DNA from: Betaproteobacteria bacterium
GTDB taxonomy: Bacteria; Pseudomonadota; Gammaproteobacteria; Burkholderiales; Rhodocyclaceae
Length of the DNA: 12,742 nucleotides
Reading direction: 5' to 3'
Assembly (NCBI GenBank): GCA_028065725.1
Contig: JAPTVL010000389.1
Span: forward strand, 1 to 12,742
Both the position numbers and the translations under genes were made by a program. Under the pieces are notes generated by a model that was given only the letters and a program-made list of their open reading frames with translations, was not told the DNA's origin and ran no database searches. Shown here piece by piece: positions 1 to 6,664 of this stretch; position 1 is the first letter of the stretch; each line of letters begins with the position of its first letter.

Positions 1-33
1 TGTCGTATGTGGCTTGTTGTTCACCGCAATGCC

Positions 34-47
34 GGGCGCATGCGCCC
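34..47. repeat. 14-base perfect palindrome
   Basis: The sequence GGGCGCATGCGCCC is its own reverse complement. It lies in the presumed host flank. No T-run follows on either strand (the plus strand continues into a C-rich stretch), so I do not call it an intrinsic terminator. It could be a protein-binding site or chance in GC-rich DNA. Confidence 0.35.
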
Positions 48-116
48 CCCTCTCCCTCTCCGCCCTGCTTGTTATGTATTTCAGGGATAACGGCTGACTG
101 TACCGCGCGCTTGATT

Positions 117-125
117 CTAGAACGG
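117..125 (+). repeat. Left attachment-core candidate (copy of the ssb 3' end)
   Basis: CTAGAACGG here is identical and co-oriented with 12617-12625, where it encodes the last two residues and stop of SSB. Flanking bases match only patchily (T111, A114, T115 and A127 also agree with the right copy). It is read as attL/attR-like. GTAAATAA begins 18 bases further in. Confidence 0.5.
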
Positions 126-143
126 TAGTATGGAACAAAAACC

Positions 144-240
144 GTAAATAACCTTGTGTGTGTCAGTAAACACGGCCATCTCCATCAAAGTCGAACTGTC
201 AATTCGTAAACAAACCGGCATTCTGGCAAGGGTTGTTTAC
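144..240. repeat. Left-end cluster of GTAAAYA motifs (possible recombinase arm sites)
   Basis: Four related octamers occur within 100 bases: GTAAATAA at 144-151, GTAAACAC at 166-173, GTAAACAA at 206-213 and its inverse TTGTTTAC at 233-240. Exact GTAAATAA copies reappear at the other end of the element (12485-12492, 12546-12553, 12590-12597). Repeated short sites at both ends of an integrating element are typical of integrase or accessory-factor binding; that role is inferred. CCTTGTGT, directly after the first motif (152-159), is also present inverted at the right end (12570-12577). Confidence 0.5.
206..240. repeat. Inverted repeat at the left end
   Basis: Arms 206-216 and 230-240 pair at 10 of 11 positions (GTAAACAAACC against GTAAACAACCC when inverted), with a 13-base centre. 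The arms contain two of the left-end GTAAACAA motifs in opposite orientation. A paired inverted site of this kind could be a recombinase binding core or an accessory regulatory site. Confidence 0.5.
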
Positions 241-490
241 AATCTGGCCTTGCCTAGCCGCTCCAAAATGTCCGGCCAGTATACCGATTAACCACCTGCG
301 CTAGTAAGGCGCGCCCAAGCCTCGTCAGCTCCTGATGTCACAGCGCTGAGCGGTCATTCAGGCCATCGACGCGTAACGTTCGGTTCGCGGCCAATGCAAC
401 TGGCGTTGTTCTGCGCAACTTGGTCAGCTGTGCACTTGAATTCGCAGGTCTTAAGCAGCACTGGACAGTAGAAATGACGCTGTCGATACT

Positions 491-550
491 CGGCGGCGAT
501 GGGCCGTTGCGATTACTATTTGCCCCACAAATCCGGCGCAATGAAGGTTG
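491..550 (+). repeat. Left copy of the 60-62 bp inverted repeat flanking the protease operon
   Basis: This segment is repeated in inverse orientation at 3611-3672. Bases 531-550 match 3611-3630 perfectly over 20 bases, and 491-516 match 3647-3672 at 24 of 26. The spacers between these blocks (14 and 16 bases) are diverged. The repeat stops 4 bases short of the stop codon of the last gene in the operon. The GGCGCAA/TTGCGCC hairpin in it recalls extragenic palindromic (REP-like) or MITE sequences; the family assignment is a guess, the repeat itself is plain. Confidence 0.85.
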
Positions 551-554
551 CGCC
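535..554 (-). terminator. Hairpin directly after the 238-residue protease gene
   Basis: GGCGCAA (535-541) pairs perfectly with TTGCGCC (548-554) around a 6-base loop. On the minus strand the hairpin begins immediately after the TAA stop at 555-557. No U-run follows, so it may act as a weak terminator, an mRNA 3' stabiliser, or simply be part of the inverted repeat that overlaps it. Confidence 0.4.
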
Positions 555-1271
555 TTACGCCATACGTCCGTTCGAATCAAGCACACGCGCGAGGCGGACA
601 TACAGCAACTCGTAGTCCTCGGAGAACTCGTAGATGATCCCGATGAATTCGTGGGTGACGATACCGGACTTCCCGGATTGTCGAATAGCGAAGACTGGTC
701 CGCCACTCATTCCTCGAATATTCGAGGGTTCTGGTTCGAAGCCATGCCTGATCCAATGCTCACGCTCGAACTGACAAACAAGATAGTCCGCGTGGACAGC
801 GGTCACTCTGGACGCACCGCTGCTGTAGCTACCGAAGCTCAGCTCATTAAAGGAAATTGCCTTACGCAGTTCTCCTGGATACCCGCCAAATGAGACGAAA
901 TCACCTTCCGAAACAGGGGAGGGGGGCCATATAGCCGGTTTAACAAAAAACTCTCCAAACCCGCTTCCAGGCTTTTGAATCTCAAATGCCTGCTCATTCG
1001 TGAGGCTTATGACGGCAAGGTCAAGTGCCGTGCTTTCATCAACCAATTGACTTAGCGGATCAAGCTTGCAGTTTCCAATTTGGAAAATGCACTCGCCTTC
1101 GGCCATCCTTTCGCGATAGCCCCGGAGAACATGTGAGCAGGTGACAATGAGGGGCTTGTCGTCAAGCTTCAGCATGCTGACAGACCCACTGCTCACTTCA
1201 TGTGGCACACCCTCTCGGGGGAGTGACCCGAAGAAGGCCATGGATGCAGAACGAAGTGGATAGCGCTCCAC
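555..1271 (-). CDS. Trypsin-like serine protease without signal peptide (238 aa)
   Basis: The sequence has a trypsin-like catalytic triad in the right order: His47 in CSHVL, Asp84 in ALDLAVISL, and Ser189 in GMSGGPVF. A glycine-rich segment SFGGYPGEL (127-135) fits the barrel fold. The domain fills almost the whole protein. No signal peptide or membrane segment is visible, so it probably acts in the cytoplasm. The start chosen is GTG at 1271 because GAGGG lies 5 bases before it; an in-frame ATG at 1241 has no clear ribosome site and would shorten the protein by 10 residues. It is the last gene of a three-gene minus-strand operon, 51 bases after the Sel1-protease gene, and ends at the edge of an inverted repeat. 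GC is lower than in the recombinase genes. The substrate is unknown. Confidence 0.85.
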   Translation of the reverse strand: MERYPLRSASMAFFGSLPREGVPHEVSSGSVSMLKLDDKPLIVTCSHVLRGYRERMAEGECIFQIGNCKLDPLSQLVDESTALDLAVISLTNEQAFEIQKPGSGFGEFFVKPAIWPPSPVSEGDFVSFGGYPGELRKAISFNELSFGSYSSGASRVTAVHADYLVCQFEREHWIRHGFEPEPSNIRGMSGGPVFAIRQSGKSGIVTHEFIGIIYEFSEDYELLYVRLARVLDSNGRMA

Positions 1272-1322
1272 CTCAACCCTCGACCGAGCCAGCGATGATC
1301 GCTTTGACTTCGTCCATGCAAA

Positions 1323-2948
1323 TCATTTCCAGCACTCCACCACCACCGTGTAAGTGCGCGCATCCTCGGCAATTTCCGTCAGGTCTTTCTGCCCGAAATT
1401 CCACCACTGGCCGGTTTTGTACTGGACCTGGTTGCTGCCCAGAAAAGCCCGCGCGGTGGATTCGTTGATGGCAAAGTTGACGTTCTGCGGAACGTCGCCG
1501 GTCAGCTTGGCAACTTTCACTGCATCGAGCTTCTGCACCACCACGCCAACCACCTGCCCCTTGCCGTCGAGCACCGGGCCGCCGCTGTTGCCTTGTTGAA
1601 CGGGAGCCGTAATCTGGATCTGGCTGGTGTTGTTGCCCAGCCCGGCCAGTGCGCTGACCACGCCGGGCGAGAGGTTGCCACCTGCGGCCAACGTCCCCTG
1701 CAAAGGGTACCCATACGCCGCAATGCTCTCCCCCTGGCGCAGATCGTTCGCAGCGCGGAACACCGCCACCGCCTTCGGCTTGTCGCTCATTTGCAGCAAG
1801 GCCAGATCGTTGGCCTCATCCTGTGGCAGCACCTTCAGCGGTTTGTCGCTGCCAGCCAGGCGAACCTGCTGGCAGTTACCAACGACGTGACGATTGGTCA
1901 GAAGATGTCCCTGACTGCTGACGACGAAGGCGGTGCCGACAAGCGCTTTTTCCAAAGCGCCATTGGATGAGCTGTCAGGGGCGGGCGCGGATTCCGTGCG
2001 CTGGCCGGGCTTCCATTCGCGAGTCAGGCGCTGGGCTTCGGCAATTTGCTCTGGCGACATGAATATGGCCGTGTTTTCCCGCTGTTTATCCGCACCCGGG
2101 AATCCTTGTGCAGCTGCCAGGTTGAGCCACATGTAGGCTTGCACTGCGTCACGTAGCATATTGCTTTTGCCGTTCGCCCTCGAAAGCTGGCCGAACTCCT
2201 TAAGCTGGTTGTACTCCATCCCAAGATTGAACTGCGCATTCGCTTGCCCCTGTTCCGCAGCCTTGCGATACCACGCCAGAGCCTGAGCAGCATCCTTGGG
2301 CACTCCTGTGCCTTGAGAATACATCGCCCCAAGATTGTTCTGCGCGCCCGCATTCCCTTGATCCGCAGCCTTGCGATACCACACCGCAGCCCTGCTGGCA
2401 TCTTTGGGTACTCCTATACCTTGGTAATACATAAACCCAAGTCTTAGCTGCGCATTCGCATTACCTTGATCCGCAGCCTTTCGATACCACACCACAGCTT
2501 GGACCGCATCCTTGAGTACGCCTTCGCCTTGGTCGTACATAACCCCAAGGTTGTTCTGCGCATCTGCATCCCCCTGCTCCGCAGCCTTGCGATACCACGC
2601 CAAAGCCTGAGCAGCATCCTTGGGCACGCCTGTGCCTTGGTAATACATCACACCAAGATTGAACTGAGCATTAGCTTCTCCCTGCTCCGCAGCCTTTCGC
2701 CACCACGCCACGGCTTGGGCAGGGTCTTTGGCTACACCTTTGCCTTCGGAGTACCGCAATCCAAGTGCGCTCTGGGCCGATGCATCACCCGCCTCGGCCC
2801 GCCGCTTTAGCGAGAGAAAATCTGGCTCGTCGATATTTTCCCAAGGGTCGACAATTTTCTTGGGTTTCCCGGTATTTACCGAGTCAGAACAGCCCGCTAT
2901 CAGCGCGACAGCCATACCCAATGCCAGCATTTTGAAAACCACATTCAT
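1323..2948 (-). CDS. Sel1-repeat lipoprotein with C-terminal trypsin/HtrA-like protease domain (541 aa)
   Basis: A hydrophobic leader ends in a lipobox (IAGC, Cys20), so this is a predicted lipoprotein; Ser at position +2 favours the outer membrane in Lol-system rules. Residues 52-231 are five Sel1-like repeats of exactly 36 residues, and a sixth begins at 232 and carries an insertion. Sel1 repeats are alpha-solenoid protein-binding modules. Residues about 330-505 form a trypsin-like domain with His354 (TNRHVV), Asp381 (NDLALL) and Ser455 (GNSGGPV), close to the S1C/DegP pattern. There is no PDZ domain; the solenoid may take over target recognition. The ATG at 2948 has AGGGGG about 7 bases upstream, inside the 11-base gap after the preceding gene, so the two are surely co-transcribed. 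Periplasmic location conflicts with the apparently cytoplasmic neighbours, which is notable. Domain calls are firm; the target is unknown. Confidence 0.92.
   Translation of the reverse strand: MNVVFKMLALGMAVALIAGCSDSVNTGKPKKIVDPWENIDEPDFLSLKRRAEAGDASAQSALGLRYSEGKGVAKDPAQAVAWWRKAAEQGEANAQFNLGVMYYQGTGVPKDAAQALAWYRKAAEQGDADAQNNLGVMYDQGEGVLKDAVQAVVWYRKAADQGNANAQLRLGFMYYQGIGVPKDASRAAVWYRKAADQGNAGAQNNLGAMYSQGTGVPKDAAQALAWYRKAAEQGQANAQFNLGMEYNQLKEFGQLSRANGKSNMLRDAVQAYMWLNLAAAQGFPGADKQRENTAIFMSPEQIAEAQRLTREWKPGQRTESAPAPDSSSNGALEKALVGTAFVVSSQGHLLTNRHVVGNCQQVRLAGSDKPLKVLPQDEANDLALLQMSDKPKAVAVFRAANDLRQGESIAAYGYPLQGTLAAGGNLSPGVVSALAGLGNNTSQIQITAPVQQGNSGGPVLDGKGQVVGVVVQKLDAVKVAKLTGDVPQNVNFAINESTARAFLGSNQVQYKTGQWWNFGQKDLTEIAEDARTYTVVVECWK
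2222..2795 (-). repeat. 108-bp coding tandem repeats (Sel1 units)
   Basis: DNA under the Sel1 region repeats every 108 bases, matching the 36-residue protein period. The unit around 2250-2325 and the unit 324 bases away (around 2574-2649) are nearly identical, more alike than adjacent units. This suggests duplication of a multi-unit block or gene conversion within the array. Confidence 0.8.
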
Positions 2949-2959
2949 ACGTATCCCCC

Positions 2960-3613
2960 TTATGGTTTTTTTGGTACAACCGCACTGTCCCGTTCACAGT
3001 TCTCGCAGACCTGCTTCATCTTCTTTTTAAGGTTTTCCCAGAGATCAGGATCGGTCTGCAACTGACAAGCGTATTCGACAACCGCATTTCTCAGCGCCTG
3101 GATGAAAAGCTCAGCATTAATTGTCTTGTTCTCTAAGTCCAGCAAAACACCAGAACGCCTGATCCGCCAACCTCCTCTCGCTTCAGATTGGTGCAGGATG
3201 CCGCAACGGATGTTTTTATAAAATTCCACACTGATGGCATTGAAAGCACTCAGTTCGGAGGGTTGCTGGAAAAATTTATTGAACGGATAAACCTTTTCTT
3301 CCTGTTTTTTTCCGCTGTTATCGGTATCTAGCCACCCCTGTCGAAACGACTCAAGCGTCTCAATCACCAGACACCCAACCGCCATCATGGTAAAGCCATG
3401 TTTACTAGACGAGTTCATCACCGGGTTGAAATAGCGTTCGTCGAAACGCTCCACGATGAAGGCGGCTATTGCCTGCTTGTCCGCATGCTTCTCAAACTGC
3501 TTGTAGTCGTCGACCGTGACCCGTTTCGAGAGCTGCGTTTCTTCGATCGATCTGTGTGCTTTGTCTTCTTGCCTCAAGATGCCATTCCTGACTCTGCTTG
3601 CGCAAAGCAACAA
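2960..3613 (-). CDS. Uncharacterised protein with possible HEPN R-x4-H motif (up to 217 aa)
   Basis: I do not recognise a named family. The protein is mostly helical by appearance, soluble and without a signal peptide. Residues 136-141 read RCGILH, which fits the R-x4-6-H motif of HEPN ribonucleases, and is followed by QSEARGGW. A second conserved-looking stretch is GFTMMAVGCLVIETLESFRQGW (73-94). A CxxC pair sits near the C-terminus (203-206). It is the first gene of the operon, 11 bases before the Sel1-protease gene. The start is uncertain: a stop lies just upstream of TTG 3613, which itself falls inside the inverted repeat and has AAGG only 3 bases away; TTG at 3580 has AGGA at good spacing and would give 206 residues. 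The coordinates given are the upper bound. The HEPN reading is inference from one motif. Confidence 0.7.
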   Translation of the reverse strand: MLLCASRVRNGILRQEDKAHRSIEETQLSKRVTVDDYKQFEKHADKQAIAAFIVERFDERYFNPVMNSSSKHGFTMMAVGCLVIETLESFRQGWLDTDNSGKKQEEKVYPFNKFFQQPSELSAFNAISVEFYKNIRCGILHQSEARGGWRIRRSGVLLDLENKTINAELFIQALRNAVVEYACQLQTDPDLWENLKKKMKQVCENCERDSAVVPKKP

Positions 3614-3672
3614 CCTTCATTGCGCCGGATGTGTAAGGCACAAATTGTAATCGCAACCGCCCATCGCTGCCG
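3611..3672 (-). repeat. Right copy of the 60-62 bp inverted repeat flanking the protease operon
   Basis: This is the inverse of 491-550, with a 20-base perfect block (3611-3630) and a block with 24 of 26 matches (3647-3672). The inner edge falls on the earliest possible start codon of the 217-residue gene, so the two copies frame the operon almost exactly. The perfect GGCGCAA hairpin of the left copy is broken here (TTGTTGC in place of TTGCGCC). Any promoter for the operon must lie in or beyond this repeat. Confidence 0.85.
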
Positions 3673-3967
3673 GGATTACCCCTTGTGGGATGCTAGGGTT
3701 CGCGATGAGCCGCCAAGCAGCCGGTCGCTTGAAATTCTTGAGTGACTAAAAATGGCCGGTGCTGTCCTTTTAGGCTTTGTTATTAGCCGCCATGCACACC
3801 GATGATCGCTTTCTGTAACGGCAAAGGGTAAGACCCGACCCATAGCGATCTGTCGGGTTGACCGCAAGAATCGTCCGGTCCTCGGCCGAAGCGAACATAC
3901 AAATCTGAATCTCAGATCAGATGTATCTAGTAAACTGCGGACGATTCATAACGCCTGGAGAGAGTAG
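3673..3967. other. Intergenic region between divergent cargo genes
   Basis: This stretch separates the minus-strand protease operon from the plus-strand lipoprotein gene, so both promoters should lie here or, for the operon, also within the adjoining repeat. I found no -35/-10 pair good enough to call on either strand. A 10-base inverted repeat lies at 3868-3877 and 3938-3947, and a short palindromic TCTGA-ATC-TCAGA lies at 3904-3916. Short open frames here have no ribosome site or recognisable product. Confidence 0.5.
3868..3947. repeat. 10-base perfect inverted repeat upstream of the lipoprotein gene
   Basis: GAATCGTCCG (3868-3877) is exactly inverted as CGGACGATTC (3938-3947), 60 bases apart. 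The right arm ends 20 bases before the lipoprotein ATG, just before its ribosome site. It could be a looping operator or the end of a small lost insertion. Function unknown. Confidence 0.5.
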
Positions 3968-4516
3968 ATGAAAACGCTGATCGCAGTTGTGTCGCTTACC
4001 TTGGCTACGCTGACTGGATGTGTCCAGCCTCCAGTTAGGCCCGAGCTAACTGGAAGCATAGTGAACGATTTTATGCAGCGGAAAGCACCAGACTCCGGCG
4101 GACGAGTTTACGTAACTATGGGCACTTACAGAACGCCCCTTATAACGGTTGACCGTGGCTGGGACTCAGGCGATTTGTTTATTAACAATATGCGCGTTGA
4201 GACCGTGAACAACACAAAGGAATACATCGTTATTGACCTCCAGCCCGGACAATACGTTTTTACGTGGTTACCTCTGGCGGGATATGAACGATCAAAAACT
4301 GGTGCGAACCCTCTAATTGTCACCGTTCAAGACGGCCAAACACAGTTCTTGGCGCTGGATGCCATAGAGGGCACAAATTGGCTGTCAGCCTTCGGTGCGA
4401 TTGGGGCGGCGGCCGGTGTCAATCGAGTTACGGATGTGAGAAAAGAAATCACGAGCAGCGTGCTCGAAGGTCGGAGACCAGTTTCTTATTTTGATCTTCG
4501 CAATCAAAAACTCTAA
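3968..4516 (+). CDS. Small lipoprotein of unknown function (182 aa)
   Basis: The N-terminus is a short lipoprotein signal with lipobox LTGC (Cys18), so the mature protein would be lipid-anchored in the cell envelope. The remainder looks like a small beta-rich domain: alternating hydrophobic strands around residues 45-120 and a PGQYVFTW segment recall the DUF2846-type lipoproteins, but that link is only impression. A Gly/Ala-rich stretch (AFGAIGAAAG, about 141-150) precedes a charged C-terminal tail. The ATG is well supported by GGAGAGAG at 3957-3964. The gene stands alone on the plus strand, divergent from the protease operon and convergent with the helicase gene, whose stop lies 57 bases away. 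No terminator was recognised in that gap. Lower GC than the mobility operon suggests it is cargo. Confidence 0.8.
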   Translation: MKTLIAVVSLTLATLTGCVQPPVRPELTGSIVNDFMQRKAPDSGGRVYVTMGTYRTPLITVDRGWDSGDLFINNMRVETVNNTKEYIVIDLQPGQYVFTWLPLAGYERSKTGANPLIVTVQDGQTQFLALDAIEGTNWLSAFGAIGAAAGVNRVTDVRKEITSSVLEGRRPVSYFDLRNQKL

Positions 4517-4573
4517 GGAAACTATTTTCAGTCAAAAGGGATGCTGGGGCCGTTAGTTGTGAGCGACACTTGG

Positions 4574-6664
4574 TCAGACCCTAAACGCGACAGATCGCTG
4601 CTGCGCGTGCGGCAGGGAGAGCACGGCTTTTTCAAAGGCCGTCCTGTCCCCTAAGAAAACGACCTGCTCGACGCCGCGGGTCAGCGCGGTGTAAACCAGA
4701 GCATGGTCGAGGATGCATGATGGGGTGACCACCACTGCTACGCGGCGGAACTGGCTTCCCTGGGCCTTGTGCACGGAGATCGCATAGGCCAGCTCCAAGC
4801 GCCCTGCAACCTCTGCGGCGGGCAGGAAATGCTGCACGCCTTCAAAATCAACGTGCAGGCCTGGCGCGTCGCCGCCATCAGCAGCCGCGACCCGCCCAAG
4901 CGTCCCGTTCATAAGCCCGCGATCGTAGTCGTTGACCAGGTGGATCACGGGCTCCCCGGGTTTGAATCCTGCCAAGCCCTCCCCCGCACACCGGTCGTGG
5001 AACTGGTGATTTATTGCCTCGATGCCTGCCGGTCCGTCCTTGATCGCACCAAGTATCTGATACTCATCGCCGGACCAGTCCGCAGCGAGTCGTTGGAGTT
5101 GGTGCTGGATCAACGCGGCAGGGCATTCGACGAAACTCACCCCCGTCCGCCGACCCGAATACTCGCCGACCACGGGCACCTGATGGGCGCGGATAGCCGC
5201 TGCAAGCGCAGGAATGCCCGTTGCGGCCGCTTGGCGATGGACGTCGACGAGTTCGACCTGCGGCACCGCCGGACTCTCCACCAGGCGGTGGAACACCAGC
5301 CCGAACCCGATCGGCGGCAACTGTGCGGGGTCACCGACCAGCAGCAGGCGCGCGCCATCTGGCAGGTGCTTGAGGATGCGGAATGTGCTCGGCAGGTCAA
5401 GCATCGAGGCCTCGTCGACTATGACCAGCGTGTCCGGGGACACCTCCAGTCCCTGCTTGGCCAGGTGCAGGAATTTGGCGATGGTCAGCGCCTCGTGGCC
5501 CGTGGCTTCTGCCATTCGTTTCGCTGCGCGGCCCGCCAGGGCCATTTGCAGGACTTTCTGGTTCAGCCGCTTCGCGATGTCGATGACGACCCGCAGCACC
5601 GTTGTCTTGCCAACTCCCGCACCGCCGCTTAGTACCGAGAAAGGCCTTGTCGCCGCCATCAGCACTGCGTCCCGCTGTCGCACGTTTAGCCGAAAGCCCT
5701 GTTCCGCCTCGTTCTCCGCGATCGAATCCGCCAGCCAGTCCGGCCCGAATTCTGTGTTGAACAGGCTGAACTGGGCGGGCGTCTCGCCAGCCAGCATTGA
5801 GCCTATGCGTTCAGCGATCCGGGACTCCAGCGCGGCGGCGCCGATCGGCTGATAGCCGTCGGCGTCGTTGCCAACTATGGCACCTTCCAGCAGTGCCAAT
5901 TCCACCGCCCGGCCCGCATGCTGCCCGGCCGCCCCCAGTAACGCAGCAACACGCCGCAACAGCAGAACAGCGGGAGTCAAGGTATGCGCGTCCTGAAGAC
6001 GCACGTAGAGCGCCGCTTCGACGGCACCGACCAGCCGCCGTTCGTCATCCAGTCCGACGCCAAGCTTCCTGGCCGCTGCGTCAGTTCGAGTCCAGCTGGT
6101 GAACGCCAGCATGTAGTACGGGTTGAGTTCAAGCATCTGTAGCGCCTGGGCACCCCATACCCGTCGCAGCTTATTGGCCAGCCGTATATCGAAACCGTGT
6201 TTGTCGAGAAATACGACGACCGCAGCCTCCGCTTGATGCTCCGCCCATACGGCGACAACGCGGGTGGCCATAGGAGCCGTCAGAACGGCCTGTAGCGCGT
6301 CAACGTCCCATGCGTCGAGGGTGGGTGCCAACCGGTCGCCAAAAACCTCGTGGAGGGCCCTTGCCTTGGCTTCTCCGATGCCGGCGAAGTCGGGATGACT
6401 GGCGAGGTAGCCAACGATGAGCCGCCCCCGCGGCGGACTGTAGCCGGCACGGGTGGCGTGCAGCTGTTTGCCATACTTCGGATGCTCGCGATAAGTGCCG
6501 TCGACCGTCCAGACCTCGCCCACCACTGGGGGACGTGGCAGAGCGCTCTTGCCGGCTACCACGCGCACACGTTGACCATCCGGGTCGCGCCCGGAGAAGA
6601 TGGCGGCTCCGCTCGCTGCAACGAACACGAGCGAGCTAACGGTAACGGAAACGGTCTCAGCCAC
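4574..6664 (-). CDS. RecD-like SF1B DNA helicase (696 aa)
   Basis: Superfamily 1B helicase motifs appear in order: Walker A GGAGVGKT (347-354, Lys353), Walker B VIVDEAS (414-420), motif III GDPAQLPP (444-451), SVHKAQGSQF (630-639) and the YTALTRG arginine-finger motif (658-664). The first 75 residues look like an OB-type beta domain and FAGIGEAKA (93-101) like a helix-hairpin-helix, as in RecD2-type helicases, which unwind DNA 5' to 3' using ATP. Length fits that family. The GTG start at 6664 overlaps the stop of the preceding gene by 8 bases (GTGGCTGA), so translation is probably coupled and the helicase belongs to the mobility operon. It is the last gene there. A role in processing the element's DNA during excision or integration is inference; a nutritional or repair role is less likely given the coupling. 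Confidence 0.9.
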   Translation of the reverse strand: MAETVSVTVSSLVFVAASGAAIFSGRDPDGQRVRVVAGKSALPRPPVVGEVWTVDGTYREHPKYGKQLHATRAGYSPPRGRLIVGYLASHPDFAGIGEAKARALHEVFGDRLAPTLDAWDVDALQAVLTAPMATRVVAVWAEHQAEAAVVVFLDKHGFDIRLANKLRRVWGAQALQMLELNPYYMLAFTSWTRTDAAARKLGVGLDDERRLVGAVEAALYVRLQDAHTLTPAVLLLRRVAALLGAAGQHAGRAVELALLEGAIVGNDADGYQPIGAAALESRIAERIGSMLAGETPAQFSLFNTEFGPDWLADSIAENEAEQGFRLNVRQRDAVLMAATRPFSVLSGGAGVGKTTVLRVVIDIAKRLNQKVLQMALAGRAAKRMAEATGHEALTIAKFLHLAKQGLEVSPDTLVIVDEASMLDLPSTFRILKHLPDGARLLLVGDPAQLPPIGFGLVFHRLVESPAVPQVELVDVHRQAAATGIPALAAAIRAHQVPVVGEYSGRRTGVSFVECPAALIQHQLQRLAADWSGDEYQILGAIKDGPAGIEAINHQFHDRCAGEGLAGFKPGEPVIHLVNDYDRGLMNGTLGRVAAADGGDAPGLHVDFEGVQHFLPAAEVAGRLELAYAISVHKAQGSQFRRVAVVVTPSCILDHALVYTALTRGVEQVVFLGDRTAFEKAVLSLPHAQQRSVAFRV

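Larger units (their letters stand above)
1..490. other. Gene-free left end: presumed host flank plus element end
   Basis: I see no convincing coding region here. Open frames that enter from the right overlap the protease gene ending at 555 and look like shadows. Bases 1-116 would be chromosome downstream of ssb if the proposed left attachment core is right. Bases 126-290 carry the cluster of GTAAAYA motifs and inverted repeats. A 6-base inverted pair (CTGGCC 244-249, GGCCAG 274-279) lies beside it. Bases 291-490 show nothing I can name. No tRNA and no U-tract terminator was recognised. Confidence 0.6.

Noticed and set aside
34..47. Terminator at the left edge
   Set aside because: The palindrome is perfect but has no T-run on either strand.
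338..706. Minus-strand open frame of 122 codons
   Set aside because: It runs out of frame through the 3' end of the protease gene and the inverted repeat; the product is Ser/Arg-rich low complexity with no ribosome site noted.
420..893. Plus-strand open frame of 157 codons
   Set aside because: It overlaps the protease gene, whose catalytic triad is intact on the other strand, and its product shows no recognisable domain.
2222..2795. CRISPR-like regular repeats
   Set aside because: The 108-base period equals 36 codons and translates into Sel1 units in one open frame; there are no short repeats with unique spacers.
491..3672. Integron attC sites flanking cassettes
   Set aside because: The two copies are in inverse orientation and lack a convincing RYYYAAC/GTTRRRY core pair, and no IntI-type integrase with its diagnostic insert was seen.
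3676..3867. Small minus-strand open frame of 63 codons
   Set aside because: No ribosome site, no recognisable product, and it lies in the regulatory gap between divergent genes.
4769..5632. Long plus-strand open frame of 287 codons
   Set aside because: It is antisense to the RecD-like helicase, whose motifs are all present; long antisense frames are common in GC-rich genes.
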